From: Oscillospiraceae bacterium | GTDB taxonomy: Bacteria > Bacillota > Clostridia > Oscillospirales > Oscillospiraceae | NCBI GenBank assembly: GCA_018385135.1 | Contig: JAHAWY010000007.1 | Location: forward strand, 32,202 to 96,201 | DNA length: 64,000 bases | Direction: 5' to 3' | Shown: positions 8,874 through 17,768 of the stretch, in pieces | Layout: each line of letters starts with the position of its first letter | Position numbering within the stretch: the first letter of the stretch is position 1 | Notes under the pieces: generated by a model | What the model was told of the DNA's origin: nothing | Seen by the model: the letters and a program-made list of their open reading frames with translations, nothing else | Databases searched by the model: none | Program-made: the position numbers and the translations under genes

Positions 8874-8902
8874 TTGACGGTTTACATAAAATATTGTATA
8901 AC
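8874..8902 (+). promoter_or_regulatory. Promoter of the HAAS/DUF1700-type gene
   Basis: TTGACG (8874-8879) and TATAAC (8897-8902) with a 17-base spacer, about 50 bases before the start codon at 8952. Confidence 0.75.
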
Positions 8903-8951
8903 CTAAATCAGAATAGGTATCGTGTCCAAATATCTTCAAAGAGGGATATAA

Positions 8952-9677
8952 ATGAACAGACAACAGTTTCTTTCTGAGCTTAATCAATACTTAAGCGTCT
9001 TTAGTGCCGCCGAACGCGAGTCTGTCATCAGCTATTACAGCGCCAAATTCGATGCCGCCGGAGCTGACGGCGAAGCGGCTTTGCTTCTGGAGCTTGGAAC
9101 GCCGATGATGGTTACGATTGCGCTAAAGCGCCGCCACGAGGCAGGTCTGCCGTTGGTTGATGAGTCCGAGCAGCCGCAAGGAGAGCTTAGCCCGACTCCC
9201 TCGGAGGAATACGAGATGAATATCGAGTCCGAATCGGAAAGCTCCGAGCCCGAAGCAGAGGAAGCCCCCAACCCGAGCGTTACCGAAATAAGCTCAGAGC
9301 CTGAGCAGGCTCATTCGGACGAGCGAGCGCCCGGCGACGAGACCGAGCCGCAAGCTGCCCCCCCGCATAAAGACGAGACGCAGCCGCAGGCGGCTGAGCC
9401 AACGCCGCGCAGCACCGGAGCCGTCGTTTCCTGCGTGCTGCTGAGTATAGTCACTTCCCTGCTTGCTCTTGCCATAATGGGCGTTGGCGTGTACTTCATC
9501 GCGGTGATGGGCAATTTCCTTGTTGTCGCCCTGCAAAACCTCAATATGCTCAATAACGCGCTGCTGCTGTTTGCAGGCGGGCTTATTTCCGGCGCTCTTG
9601 GTATAGTAGTCGTCTGGCTGGGGCTGTGGTCGGCAATCCGCATCATCTCCAAGCTTATCGCCAAAACCCGCGCATAG
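8952..9677 (+). CDS. HAAS/DUF1700-type membrane protein
   Basis: A 241-residue protein in three parts. Residues 1-60 (MNRQQFLSELNQYLSVF, then ESVISYYSAKFDAAG) are the helical domain found at the start of DUF1700/HAAS proteins, usually encoded next to PadR regulators. Residues 70-150 are an acidic, low-complexity linker rich in Glu, Pro and Ser. Residues 155-235 hold two hydrophobic segments (ALAIMGVGVYFIAVMG and LISGALGIVVVWLGLW). The start follows AGAGGG. No PadR gene is in the window; a small membrane gene follows 71 bases later, probably cotranscribed. The family is involved in envelope or signalling contexts, but its role is not settled. Confidence 0.8.
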   Translation: MNRQQFLSELNQYLSVFSAAERESVISYYSAKFDAAGADGEAALLLELGTPMMVTIALKRRHEAGLPLVDESEQPQGELSPTPSEEYEMNIESESESSEPEAEEAPNPSVTEISSEPEQAHSDERAPGDETEPQAAPPHKDETQPQAAEPTPRSTGAVVSCVLLSIVTSLLALAIMGVGVYFIAVMGNFLVVALQNLNMLNNALLLFAGGLISGALGIVVVWLGLWSAIRIISKLIAKTRA

Positions 9678-9748
9678 CGGCTTCGATAAAGCTTCCCTGC
9701 GCGGCCGGTGCCGCTTTGCGGAAGCGAACCACGAAAGGAACGTGCAGC

Positions 9749-9934
9749 ATGAAAAAGATTTGGACAAGCGTCTTGATAACAGCCATCGTTCTTGCGGCGG
9801 CAGGCATCATCTGCGGCGTTGCAGCATATTTCAACGGTGGCAGCATTGCAGAGCTTATGGAAAACCATCAGGCAAAATTCGTTATAGAATGGCTTCATCC
9901 CGCTTCGATGTACCAGTACTACTTCGGCTCATAA
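9749..9934 (+). CDS. Small single-span membrane protein, unknown function
   Basis: A 61-residue protein starting MKKIWTSVLITAIVLAAAG with one long hydrophobic segment (residues 5-29) and a short soluble tail ending YQYYFGS. The start has a GAAAGGAA ribosome site 8 bases upstream. A larger reading frame beginning at 9626 overlaps the previous gene and has no ribosome site. DUF1700 genes are often followed by a DUF4097 protein that begins with a similar MKK-type signal anchor, so this could be a shortened relic of one, but I cannot prove it. It is followed by a strong terminator. Confidence 0.55.
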   Translation: MKKIWTSVLITAIVLAAAGIICGVAAYFNGGSIAELMENHQAKFVIEWLHPASMYQYYFGS

Positions 9935-9960
9935 CCCAAACACAACTATTTAAGCATTTT

Positions 9961-10005
9961 GACAGGCGAAACAGCAGCACTTTTGCTATTTCGCCTGTCT
10001 TTTTG
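9961..10005 (+). terminator. Terminator after the small membrane gene
   Basis: GACAGGCGAAA and TTTCGCCTGTC form an 11-bp perfect stem followed by TTTTTG. Confidence 0.85.
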
Positions 10006-10080
10006 TAAATTGTCGCAAAAATCACCATAGTCTTTTGCGGAATTGCTTAAAAATCTGTAAGATTTTTTTGAAAATTACGG

Positions 10081-10109
10081 TTGCCAATTACGGTGACAGG
10101 TGTTATAGT
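10081..10109 (+). promoter_or_regulatory. Promoter of the ACT - hom (- lysC) genes
   Basis: TTGCCA (10081-10086) and TATAGT (10104-10109) with a 17-base spacer lie about 50 bases before the ACT gene. Confidence 0.7.
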
Positions 10110-10156
10110 CATATACACACGTCGAAAACATTTGGCTTTCACAGGGGGACACTCGG

Positions 10157-10603
10157 ATGAACAACGGCGGCACACCGAAATACTTTCTTGTCGAAGCTTC
10201 GGTTTTACCGGAGATTTTCTTCAAGGTAGTCAAGGCAAAGGAGATTTTGCAGACGGGCGAGGCGGCAACGGTTGCCGAGGCGGCGAACGCTGTCGGCATC
10301 AGCCGCAGCGCATACTATAAGTACAAGGACTCGGTTTCCCAGTTTCAGGATTTTGAGCGCGGGCGCATAATCACCTTCCACATCACGCTAAAAGACAAGA
10401 TGGGCGTTTTATCAACGGTGCTTGCGGCTTTCGCCAATACCGGCGCAAACATCCTTACTATAAACCAGAGCATTCCCATAAACGGCACGGCGATCGTTAC
10501 TATCTCCGCCGAAACCTCGAGCATGAACATAAGCTCCGAGGAGCTTATGGGCAACCTGCAAAGCACCATAGGTGTTAAAAAGGTTGAAGTAATCGCAGGC
10601 TGA
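10157..10603 (+). CDS. UPF0735 ACT-domain protein (PheB type)
   Basis: A 148-residue protein with an N-terminal helical segment (AATVAEAANAVGISRSAYYKYKD, residues 38-60, resembling a helix-turn-helix) and a C-terminal ACT domain (ITFHITLKDKMGVLSTVLAAFANTGANILTINQS, split here only for description of residues 75-108). ACT domains bind amino acids. UPF0735/PheB proteins lie next to homoserine dehydrogenase in many Firmicutes, as here, suggesting that this one senses an aspartate-family amino acid. Homoserine dehydrogenase follows after 34 bases. Whether it regulates transcription or enzyme activity is not known. Confidence 0.85.
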   Translation: MNNGGTPKYFLVEASVLPEIFFKVVKAKEILQTGEAATVAEAANAVGISRSAYYKYKDSVSQFQDFERGRIITFHITLKDKMGVLSTVLAAFANTGANILTINQSIPINGTAIVTISAETSSMNISSEELMGNLQSTIGVKKVEVIAG

Positions 10604-10637
10604 GCCCCCACAATTTCCGCGAAAGGATTGAAAACAC

Positions 10638-11849
10638 ATGGCAAAAATTGCAATTTGCGGCTACGGCGTTGTTGGCAGCGGCGTTGCCGAGGTCATAGCA
10701 GAAAACGCTGAAAGCATTGCCAGGAACGCTGCCGAGGAGGTTGAAATCAAGTACATTCTCGACAGACGTGATTTCCCCGGAGATGCTTTTGAAAAGCATA
10801 TCGTCCACGATTTTTCCATTATAGCAGACGACCCGGAGGTCTCCATTGTTGTTGAAACCATGGGCGGCGTAGGCGCGGCATATGAATTCACGCGCCAATC
10901 GCTTTTGGCGGGCAAAAGCGTTGTTACCTCCAACAAGGAGCTGGTTGCGAAAAAGGGACACGAGCTTATCGCCATAGCCAAGGAGAAAAATGTTAACTAT
11001 TTGTTTGAGGCAAGCGTCGGCGGCGGCATCCCCATCATCCGCCCCATCACCCAATGTCTCTCTGCAAACAAGCTCGACAGCGTTTACGGCATTTTAAACG
11101 GCACAACCAACTATATCCTCACAGAAATGATCGAAAACGGCGCCAGCTTCGACGACGCCTTGCATCAGGCGCAGGCAAACGGCTTTGCCGAGGCAGACCC
11201 CACAGCCGACATTGAGGGTCTGGACGCGGCAAGAAAGATCTGCATCCTCGCCGACCTGTGCTTCGGAAAGCACGTTGAGCCTGCCGATATTAAGGCACAG
11301 GGCATCTCCGGCGTCAGCTCGGCGGACGTTGAATATGCCAAGCGCCTCGGCTGCAAGATAAAGCTCTTGGGTCGCGCGCTCAGAACAGGTCACGACACGG
11401 CGACCGCCTATGTCGCCCCCCATCTTGTCAGCACCTCCAGCCTTTTGTCAAATGTTGACGGCGTTATGAACGGCATCGTCGTTCACGGAAATGCCCTCGG
11501 AAACGCAATGTTCTATGGTGCGGGCGCAGGCAAGCGTCCAACAGCGAGCGCGGTCGTCGCCGATATTATTGATGCCGCCAAGCATCGCAACGCGAGAAAA
11601 TATCTCGACTGGGACGATGCTCCCGCCGGCTATTTTACCGACAGCAGCTATGTTCCCTCGCGCTGGTATGTTCGCGCGCAAACCTCGCTTCAGCAGATCG
11701 GCTGGGCGTTCGGCAAGGTCAACTTTATCAGCTACCCCGGCGCCGCGGAGGACGAATATGCCTTTGCAACCGATGTTTATGACGAGAACGCTCTGCTAAA
11801 GCTCACCGGCGGCATGAATGTGCGCTCGATGTTCAGGATTTTGGATTGA
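10638..11849 (+). CDS. hom: Homoserine dehydrogenase
   Basis: It reduces aspartate semialdehyde to homoserine in threonine and methionine synthesis. The 403-residue protein has the NAD(P)-binding GYGVVGSGV loop at residues 8-16, the TSNKELVAKKG catalytic-domain junction near 98, and the family signature block GILNGTTNYILTEM near 150 followed by ADPTADIEGLDAARK. It lacks the C-terminal ACT domain that many bacterial homologues (about 430 residues) carry; the ACT protein encoded upstream may supply that function (inference). The start follows GAAAGGA. lysC follows after 66 bases. Confidence 0.95.
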   Translation: MAKIAICGYGVVGSGVAEVIAENAESIARNAAEEVEIKYILDRRDFPGDAFEKHIVHDFSIIADDPEVSIVVETMGGVGAAYEFTRQSLLAGKSVVTSNKELVAKKGHELIAIAKEKNVNYLFEASVGGGIPIIRPITQCLSANKLDSVYGILNGTTNYILTEMIENGASFDDALHQAQANGFAEADPTADIEGLDAARKICILADLCFGKHVEPADIKAQGISGVSSADVEYAKRLGCKIKLLGRALRTGHDTATAYVAPHLVSTSSLLSNVDGVMNGIVVHGNALGNAMFYGAGAGKRPTASAVVADIIDAAKHRNARKYLDWDDAPAGYFTDSSYVPSRWYVRAQTSLQQIGWAFGKVNFISYPGAAEDEYAFATDVYDENALLKLTGGMNVRSMFRILD

Positions 11850-11915
11850 CAGGTTTTGTATGAGACTAATATAATATAAAGAACCTTTCACTCCCTCAAA
11901 ATGGAGGATAAGCAT

Positions 11916-13121
11916 ATGTTGATAGTACAAAAATTCGGCGGCAGCTCAGTTGCCGACGCCGAAAAAATCAATCGCGTCGCAGGAATAATAGCGGATACCT
12001 ACTGCGACAATAACGATGTGGTCGTCATCCTCTCCGCTCAGGGCGACACGACAGACGATCTGCTTGAAAAGGCAGCGGAAATCAACCCCAACCCCTCCAA
12101 GCGTGAGCTGGATGTTCTTCTCTCCACAGGCGAGCAGATTTCCGTCGCGCTGATGAGTATGGCGCTTGAGCGCATGGGTCTGCCCGTTGTCTCCCTAACC
12201 GGCTGGCAAATTCAGATGTCCACCAACTTTGAATACGGCAACGCCCGTATCCACAAGGTGTCTACCGAGCGAATACAGCAAGAGCTGGATAAGCGCCGCA
12301 TCGTCATCATCTGCGGCTTTCAGGGCGTAAACGGCATCGGAGACATCACGACCCTCGGTCGCGGCGGCTCGGACACCTCGGCAGTCGCCATTGCCGCCGC
12401 CCTTCATGCCGATAAATGCCAGATATATACCGATGTTGAGGGCGTTTTCACCGCCGACCCGCGCAAGGTCGAGGGTGCGAAAAAGCTTGACGAGATAACC
12501 TATGACGAGATGATGGAGCTTGCCTCCCTCGGCGCGCAGGTTCTGCATAACCGCTCGGTGGAAATGGCAAAGCGCTACAGCGTGGATCTTGAGGTTCTCT
12601 CAAGCTATGTAAGAAAGCCCGGCACAAAAGTTAAGGAGGTCGTAAAGAACGTGGAACAGATGAAGATAAGCGGCATCGCAAAGGAAACCAATGTTGCCCG
12701 CATCGCCGTATGCGGCGTTAAGGATAAGCCCGGCATAGCCTTTAAGCTCTTTAGAATACTTGCAAAAGCAAAAATCAATGTCGATATCATTCTGCAGTCC
12801 ATTGACCGCAACGGTGCCAACGACATAAGCTTCACCGTTGCCGAGAGCGACTTTAAAAAGGCTCTCGAGCTGGTTCGTGAAAACAAGGACGTGATCGGCT
12901 ATGACGAGGTAATGGGCGAAACGAATGTTGCAAAGGTCAGTATCGTTGGCGCGGGTATGCTCTCAAGCTCCGGCATCGCCTCCACCATGTTTGAAGCGCT
13001 GAGCGACGCAGGCATCAACATACAGATGATTTCCACCAGTGAAATTAAGGTCTCCGTGCTTATTGACGAATATAACGCCGACCAGGCAGTTCAGGTGATC
13101 CATAACAAGTTCTTTAACTAA
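11916..13121 (+). CDS. lysC: Aspartate kinase
   Basis: It phosphorylates aspartate, the first step to lysine, threonine and methionine. The 401-residue protein has the KFGGSSVAD motif at residues 5-13, the TTLGRGGSDTSAVA substrate-binding region near 150, and two tandem C-terminal ACT domains (VCGVKDKPGIAFKLFRILAKA and VSIVGAGMLSSSGIASTMFEAL), which normally bind lysine and/or threonine for feedback inhibition. I place the start at 11916, not 11901, because the GGAGG ribosome site lies inside the first codons of the longer frame. It ends with a strong terminator. Confidence 0.96.
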   Translation: MLIVQKFGGSSVADAEKINRVAGIIADTYCDNNDVVVILSAQGDTTDDLLEKAAEINPNPSKRELDVLLSTGEQISVALMSMALERMGLPVVSLTGWQIQMSTNFEYGNARIHKVSTERIQQELDKRRIVIICGFQGVNGIGDITTLGRGGSDTSAVAIAAALHADKCQIYTDVEGVFTADPRKVEGAKKLDEITYDEMMELASLGAQVLHNRSVEMAKRYSVDLEVLSSYVRKPGTKVKEVVKNVEQMKISGIAKETNVARIAVCGVKDKPGIAFKLFRILAKAKINVDIILQSIDRNGANDISFTVAESDFKKALELVRENKDVIGYDEVMGETNVAKVSIVGAGMLSSSGIASTMFEALSDAGINIQMISTSEIKVSVLIDEYNADQAVQVIHNKFFN

Positions 13122-13148
13122 GCCGCTTCCGGCTTTTTGCCAACGCAA

Positions 13149-13187
13149 AAGGACGTCTCTTTCAAACGGAAGGAGACGTCCTTTTTT
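13149..13187 (+). terminator. Terminator after lysC
   Basis: AAGGACGTCTC and GAGACGTCCTT form an 11-bp stem followed by TTTTATA. It lies between convergent lysC and the HtrA gene and may serve both. Confidence 0.85.
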
Positions 13188-13209
13188 ATAGCTGCGCTTT
13201 TTAAAAAGC

Positions 13210-14703
13210 TCAGTTTACTTCCTTTTGCGCCGGCTTGATTGTATTTTCGGCGCCGCCTGCATTCGTTTCGGGCAGATCCTCGTCAAAGGTCAAGCTCACG
13301 TCGATATATTCACCGTTGCGGTAAACCTTGAGCGTTACCGTATCGCCCGCGTGATAGCTCTTTTTCTGATAGGTCAGCTCGCTGCTGCTCTTAACCTCGG
13401 TTCCGTTGATGGCGGTGATTATATCGCCCACTCTAAGACCGGCCGCCTCGGCGCAGCTACCCTCGTTAACGGAGTAGATATACGCGCCCTCTACCATGTT
13501 GTAATACTGCGCAACGGAGCTGTCCACCGTGGTAACGGTGATGCCGAAGCTTGCCTTTCCGGTAACATAGCCTTTGCTTATCAGGTCATTGATGATACTT
13601 ACCGCGTCGTTGATCGGGATGGCAAATCCCAAGCCCTCAACGCCTGTGGAGGAGTATTTAGCAGTAACGATGCCGATGACCTCGCCCTTTTCGTTATAAA
13701 CAGGACCGCCGGAGTTGCCGCTGTTGACCGCCGCGTCTATCTGGAACATATTGTTTGTGACCTTCTGCCCGGTCTGGCTGTTAGCTGTTGTGATGTTGCG
13801 GTCAAGCGCGGAAACCATGCCGCTGGTCATCGTGAAGTTAAGCTCACCGAGCGGATTGCCGATGGCGTAAACCGTTTCGCCCACCTGCATTTCATCACTG
13901 TTGCCGAGCGTCGCGGGAGAAAGACCTTCAGCGTCTATCTTCAGCACCGCAACATCGTTTTGCTCCTCAACGCCCACGATTTCGGCGGGATAGCTCGTGC
14001 CGTCGTACATCAGCACCGTAACGTCATAGCCGCCCTTGTAGGCATCCTCAATTACATGGTAGTTTGTGACGATATAGCCGTCGGAGGTAACAATAAAGCC
14101 GCTGCCGGACACAGGCGTTGTCGTCTGCATTCCGAAAAAGTTCGTAACCGTAATCTCCGTGGTTACGGCAACGGTCTGCTCACAGCCGAGAGTGTAAATG
14201 GCAGAGCCGGAAAGCGTTTCTCCGCTGATAACGTGCGTTGCGTCCTGTGACGTACCGGAGCCGCCGTTAGGCACGGTTACCACGATCCCGCTTGAAGGCT
14301 GCGGGGTCTGCGTCTGCGCTTCGGTGCTGTCCGGCAAGCGGCTTGCAACTATTGCGCCGCCGCCCAGTCCGCCAAGCAGAGCGCAGACAAGGCAGGCACA
14401 GACAAGCGTTGCAAATCTGCCGCCCTTGCCGCCTGTGGAAGCGCCCGAGCCGTTTTTCCTTGCTTCCAGTCTTGCCGCTTTCTTTTCGGCTCTCTGTCGT
14501 TTTTTGTTAAGGGGTTTGTTAAGCTTCTCCGGCGGTGTATAATATGAACGCGGGGTCGTGTAGCCCTCGCCGCTTGCAGCGTAGCTCGCGTCCATGTATG
14601 AGCGGTGGGGAATCTCTTCTCTGACGTAGCGGTACTCCGTTGTGTCCGCTTTCTCATTACCGTTATTATCCTGTCCGCCCGTGAAATTATTCTGTTCGTA
14701 CAT
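13210..14703 (-). CDS. HtrA/DegP-type membrane-anchored serine protease with PDZ domain
   Basis: An envelope quality-control protease. The 497-residue protein has a charged cytosolic N-terminus (residues 1-90), one membrane anchor (ATLVCACLVCALLGGLGGGAIVA, about 97-120), a Thr/Ser-rich linker, a trypsin-like domain with the triad His (VTNYHVIED), Asp (EEQNDVAVLKID) and Ser (AAVNSGNSGGPV), and a C-terminal PDZ domain (about 385-475; GLRVGDIITAINGTEV). This is the usual Firmicutes HtrA architecture. The start follows CGGGAGGT. It has its own promoter and reads divergently from the XRE regulator; CssRS-type stress control is possible but not seen here. Confidence 0.94.
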   Translation of the reverse strand: MYEQNNFTGGQDNNGNEKADTTEYRYVREEIPHRSYMDASYAASGEGYTTPRSYYTPPEKLNKPLNKKRQRAEKKAARLEARKNGSGASTGGKGGRFATLVCACLVCALLGGLGGGAIVASRLPDSTEAQTQTPQPSSGIVVTVPNGGSGTSQDATHVISGETLSGSAIYTLGCEQTVAVTTEITVTNFFGMQTTTPVSGSGFIVTSDGYIVTNYHVIEDAYKGGYDVTVLMYDGTSYPAEIVGVEEQNDVAVLKIDAEGLSPATLGNSDEMQVGETVYAIGNPLGELNFTMTSGMVSALDRNITTANSQTGQKVTNNMFQIDAAVNSGNSGGPVYNEKGEVIGIVTAKYSSTGVEGLGFAIPINDAVSIINDLISKGYVTGKASFGITVTTVDSSVAQYYNMVEGAYIYSVNEGSCAEAAGLRVGDIITAINGTEVKSSSELTYQKKSYHAGDTVTLKVYRNGEYIDVSLTFDEDLPETNAGGAENTIKPAQKEVN

Positions 14704-14775
14704 ATGACTTACCTCCCGTATATGAATACTGTCTTTGCAGCAAGCCCTTTGGATTTATTCTTTACGCTGACCATA

Positions 14776-14804
14776 ATAGTATTCATTTGTTAATTATGCG
14801 TGAA
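14776..14804 (-). promoter_or_regulatory. Promoter of the HtrA gene
   Basis: On the minus strand, TTCACG (14804-14799) and TACTAT (14781-14776) with a 17-base spacer. Confidence 0.55.
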
Positions 14805-14859
14805 CAAACACGGAAAAATTTTTTAATAATATGTATTTAAATTATGACCCTACTTGCGG

Positions 14860-14888
14860 TTTACAAAACGGCGTTTCACCTATATAAT
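14860..14888 (+). promoter_or_regulatory. Promoter of the XRE regulator - lepA - tadA genes
   Basis: TTTACA (14860-14865) and TATAAT (14883-14888) with a 17-base spacer, about 25 bases before the ribosome site. Confidence 0.7.
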
Positions 14889-14920
14889 ACCAATGTTAAA
14901 AGCGCGGGGAGGTGGCTAAA

Positions 14921-15361
14921 ATGGAGCGCGGCTTCGGAACGATACTATCCGCACTGCGCCGCGAGCACGGCATCAGTCAGCGAGCGCTTGCCGCCGACCT
15001 TCATGTCAGTCAGGCGCTGCTGAGCCACTATGAAAACGGCGCCCGTGAGCCGGGTCTGCCGCTGGTTTGCCGCATATGCGACTATTTCGGAGTCTCGGCG
15101 GACTATCTTCTCGGACGTATCGACCTTTCGCCGGAAGCGCCGCTGCCCTCTCTTGAGCGCCTTCAGGCGGCGATGGCAGCCGAGGACGACCCCGACATTA
15201 AGCAGGCAGCGCAAGCGTGCATCTCCTCCGCCGCCGAGCGGCTTCGCCTTCGCATGAGCGGCGAGGGCGGCGAGATAGCGGCGGCAGAGCACGCCTCCGA
15301 CATGGCGGCGGCAGAGCTGGAGCTTATGCGCGCTGTTAGCCGGCGCGGTAAAAAGGAATAA
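14921..15361 (+). CDS. XRE-family helix-turn-helix regulator
   Basis: A 146-residue protein with an N-terminal XRE/Cro-type DNA-binding domain at residues 8-65 ([25 protein letters not shown], described by its ends, then [14 protein letters not shown]). The remaining 80 residues are Ala/Glu-rich helix with no recognised ligand domain. The start is placed at ATG 14921 because the GGGGAGG site is 8 bases upstream; a GTG at 14912 overlaps that site. It lies 26 bases before lepA in the same direction, so it may share the transcript, although lepA is not known to be controlled this way. Target genes are unknown. Confidence 0.85.
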   Translation: MERGFGTILSALRREHGISQRALAADLHVSQALLSHYENGAREPGLPLVCRICDYFGVSADYLLGRIDLSPEAPLPSLERLQAAMAAEDDPDIKQAAQACISSAAERLRLRMSGEGGEIAAAEHASDMAAAELELMRAVSRRGKKE

Positions 15362-15387
15362 AAAATCTCTACACACGGAGAAAGAAA

Positions 15388-17193
15388 ATGATAAAACAAG
15401 ACCACATCCGCAATTTTTCAATCATCGCCCATATCGACCACGGCAAATCGACTCTGGCAGACCGTCTGCTGGAGCTGTGCAATGCGGTTAACAGCCGCGA
15501 GATGGAGTCACAATTGCTCGACAATATGGACTTGGAGCGTGAGCGCGGCATTACAATAAAGGCGCGCGCCGTCGGTCTTTCCTACAAGGCGAAGGACGGC
15601 GAGACCTACACGCTCAACCTTATCGACACTCCCGGACACGTTGACTTCAACTACGAGGTCAGCCGCTCGCTCGCTGCCTGCGAGGGCGCGCTGCTGGTCG
15701 TTGACGCATCTCAAGGTGTTGAGGCGCAGACCCTCGCAAACACCTATCTTGCAATGGGACACGACCTTGAAATCCTGCCCGTGATAAACAAAATTGACCT
15801 GCCCGCCGCCGACCCGGAGCGCACAAAGACCGAGATTGAGGACATCATCGGCATACCGGCCGAGGACGCGCCGGAGATTTCCGCAAAAATGGGAACCAAC
15901 ATCGAAGCCGTGCTTGAGGACATAGTTCACGGCGTTCCCGCGCCCAAGGGCGACGCTGCCGCCCCGCTGAAGGCACTCATTTTTGACAGCCAATATGACG
16001 CTTTCCGCGGCGTAATAGTAATGATGCGCGTTGTTGACGGCGTGATTAAAAAGGATATGGACATCAAGCTCATGGCATCCGGCGCAAGCTATAAGGTCGT
16101 TGAGGTCGGGCATCTGCGCCCCTTGGGTCTTGAGCCGTGCGCGGAGCTTTCCGCGGGAGATGTCGGATACTTCACCGCCAGCATCAAAAATGTCGCCGAT
16201 ACCCGCGTTGGCGACACCGTAACGGGTGTGGAGCGCCCCGCCGATGAGCCGCTGCCCGGCTATTCACCCGCGAGACCTATGGTATACTGCGGCGTTTACA
16301 CGGAGGACGGCTCAAAGTATCCCGACCTGCGCGACGCGCTCGACAAGCTCAAGCTAAACGACGCTTCGCTTTCCTATGAGCCTGAAAGCTCCGTTGCTCT
16401 GGGCTTCGGTTTTCGCTGCGGCTTTTTGGGGATGCTGCATCTTGAGGTTATTCAAGAGCGCTTAGAGCGCGAATTTGACCTTGACCTGGTAACAACGCTG
16501 CCCTCGGTCATCTATAACGTCACCAAAACGGACGGCACGCTTGTTCGCGTGGATAACCCCCACAACTACCCCGACCCCGCCTCCATAGCCGAGGCGGCAG
16601 AACCTTATGTTAAGGTAACTATCATAACCCCGAATGAGTTTGTCGGCAATATTATGCCACTTTGCCAGGACAGGCGCGGCGAATATAAAGATATGCAATA
16701 TCTCGACACCCGCCTCGTCGAGCTGCATTATGAGATGCCGCTCAACGAAATAATCTACGACTTTTTTGACACTCTAAAGGCGCGCACAAAGGGCTACGCT
16801 TCGCTGGATTATGAGTTTTCGCAGTATAAGCCCTCGGAACTTGTCAAGGTCGATCTGCTTTTAAACGGCGAGCAGGTGGACGCGCTTTCCTTCATTGCCC
16901 ACAAGGACAAGGCATATCCGCGCGCGCGAAAGCTCTGCGAAAAGCTGAAGGACAATATCCCCCGCCAGCTTTTCGAGGTTCCCATTCAAGCGGCTATCGG
17001 CGGGCGCATAATTGCCCGCGAAACGGTAAAGGCGATGCGCAAGGACGTTCTTGCCAAGTGCTATGGCGGCGATATCACGCGCAAAAAGAAGCTGCTTGAA
17101 AAGCAAAAGGAGGGCAAGAAGAAAATGCGTCAGCTCGGAACGGTCTCCATCCCCACGGAGGCGTTTTTGGCAGTTCTCAAGCTGGACGAATAG
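15388..17193 (+). CDS. lepA: Elongation factor 4 (LepA) GTPase
   Basis: A ribosome-associated translational GTPase, reported to back-translocate stalled ribosomes or help initiation. The 601-residue protein has the G1 motif [14 protein letters not shown] (residue 12 on), the G3 motif [12 protein letters not shown], the G4 motif NKIDLP, EF-G-like domains 2, 3 and 5, and the LepA-specific C-terminus ([19 protein letters not shown]). Length matches the family. The start follows GGAGAAAG. tadA begins 15 bases later. Confidence 0.97.
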   Translation: MIKQDHIRNFSIIAHIDHGKSTLADRLLELCNAVNSREMESQLLDNMDLERERGITIKARAVGLSYKAKDGETYTLNLIDTPGHVDFNYEVSRSLAACEGALLVVDASQGVEAQTLANTYLAMGHDLEILPVINKIDLPAADPERTKTEIEDIIGIPAEDAPEISAKMGTNIEAVLEDIVHGVPAPKGDAAAPLKALIFDSQYDAFRGVIVMMRVVDGVIKKDMDIKLMASGASYKVVEVGHLRPLGLEPCAELSAGDVGYFTASIKNVADTRVGDTVTGVERPADEPLPGYSPARPMVYCGVYTEDGSKYPDLRDALDKLKLNDASLSYEPESSVALGFGFRCGFLGMLHLEVIQERLEREFDLDLVTTLPSVIYNVTKTDGTLVRVDNPHNYPDPASIAEAAEPYVKVTIITPNEFVGNIMPLCQDRRGEYKDMQYLDTRLVELHYEMPLNEIIYDFFDTLKARTKGYASLDYEFSQYKPSELVKVDLLLNGEQVDALSFIAHKDKAYPRARKLCEKLKDNIPRQLFEVPIQAAIGGRIIARETVKAMRKDVLAKCYGGDITRKKKLLEKQKEGKKKMRQLGTVSIPTEAFLAVLKLDE

Positions 17194-17208
17194 CGCGGAG
17201 GTCTGCTC

Positions 17209-17658
17209 ATGACGCACGAGGACTATATGCGCGAGGCTCTGTTTCTCGCAAGGGAGGCTGCCGCGCAGGGCGAAATACCCGTTGGCTGTGTCATTGCCGA
17301 CGCCGAAGGGCGCATCATCGCCCGCGGCGCGAACACGCGAGAGCGTGAGCGCAGCGCTCTGGGTCATGCGGAGCTTGCCGCCATTGATGAAGCTTGCCGC
17401 TCACTTTCCGACTGGCGGCTTTCCGGCTGCACGCTTTATGTGACGCTTGAGCCATGCCCCATGTGTACCGGCGCAATAATCAACGCGCGTATACCCACCG
17501 TGGTTTTCGGCGCAAGGGAGGAAAACTTCGGCTCTTGCGGAAGCGTTATCGACCTATTCTCCGAGCGCTACGGGCATAAGCCCGCAGTTTACGGCGGAGT
17601 GCTGGGCGATGAGTGTGCCGCGCTTATGAAGGAGTTTTTTGAAAGGCTCAGAAAATAA
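17209..17658 (+). CDS. tadA: tRNA-specific adenosine deaminase
   Basis: It converts the wobble adenosine A34 of tRNA-Arg(ACG) to inosine. The 149-residue protein carries the deaminase zinc motif GHAELAAI (His and catalytic Glu, about residue 47) and PCPMCTGA (two zinc Cys, about 83-86), and the general PVGCVIAD segment at the start. The start follows GGAGGTCTGCTC. It shares a transcript with lepA and ends at a strong terminator. Confidence 0.95.
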   Translation: MTHEDYMREALFLAREAAAQGEIPVGCVIADAEGRIIARGANTRERERSALGHAELAAIDEACRSLSDWRLSGCTLYVTLEPCPMCTGAIINARIPTVVFGAREENFGSCGSVIDLFSERYGHKPAVYGGVLGDECAALMKEFFERLRK

Positions 17659-17680
17659 CAGAGCGTCTTTTATATTTCTA

Positions 17681-17722
17681 AAGGGGACTTTTCTTTCCTA
17701 AGGTAAAGAAAAGTCCCCTTTT
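17681..17722 (+). terminator. Terminator after tadA
   Basis: AAGGGGACTTTTCTTT and AAAGAAAAGTCCCC form a 16-bp stem with a T run. It is symmetric enough to serve the convergent apt-like gene too. Confidence 0.85.
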
Positions 17723-17768
17723 AGCGGCAGAAATGCTCTTTCCCACATTCAGTTTTCCGAAGCGAATG

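Noticed and set aside
13225..14250. 341-residue plus-strand frame
   Set aside because: Antisense to the HtrA gene.
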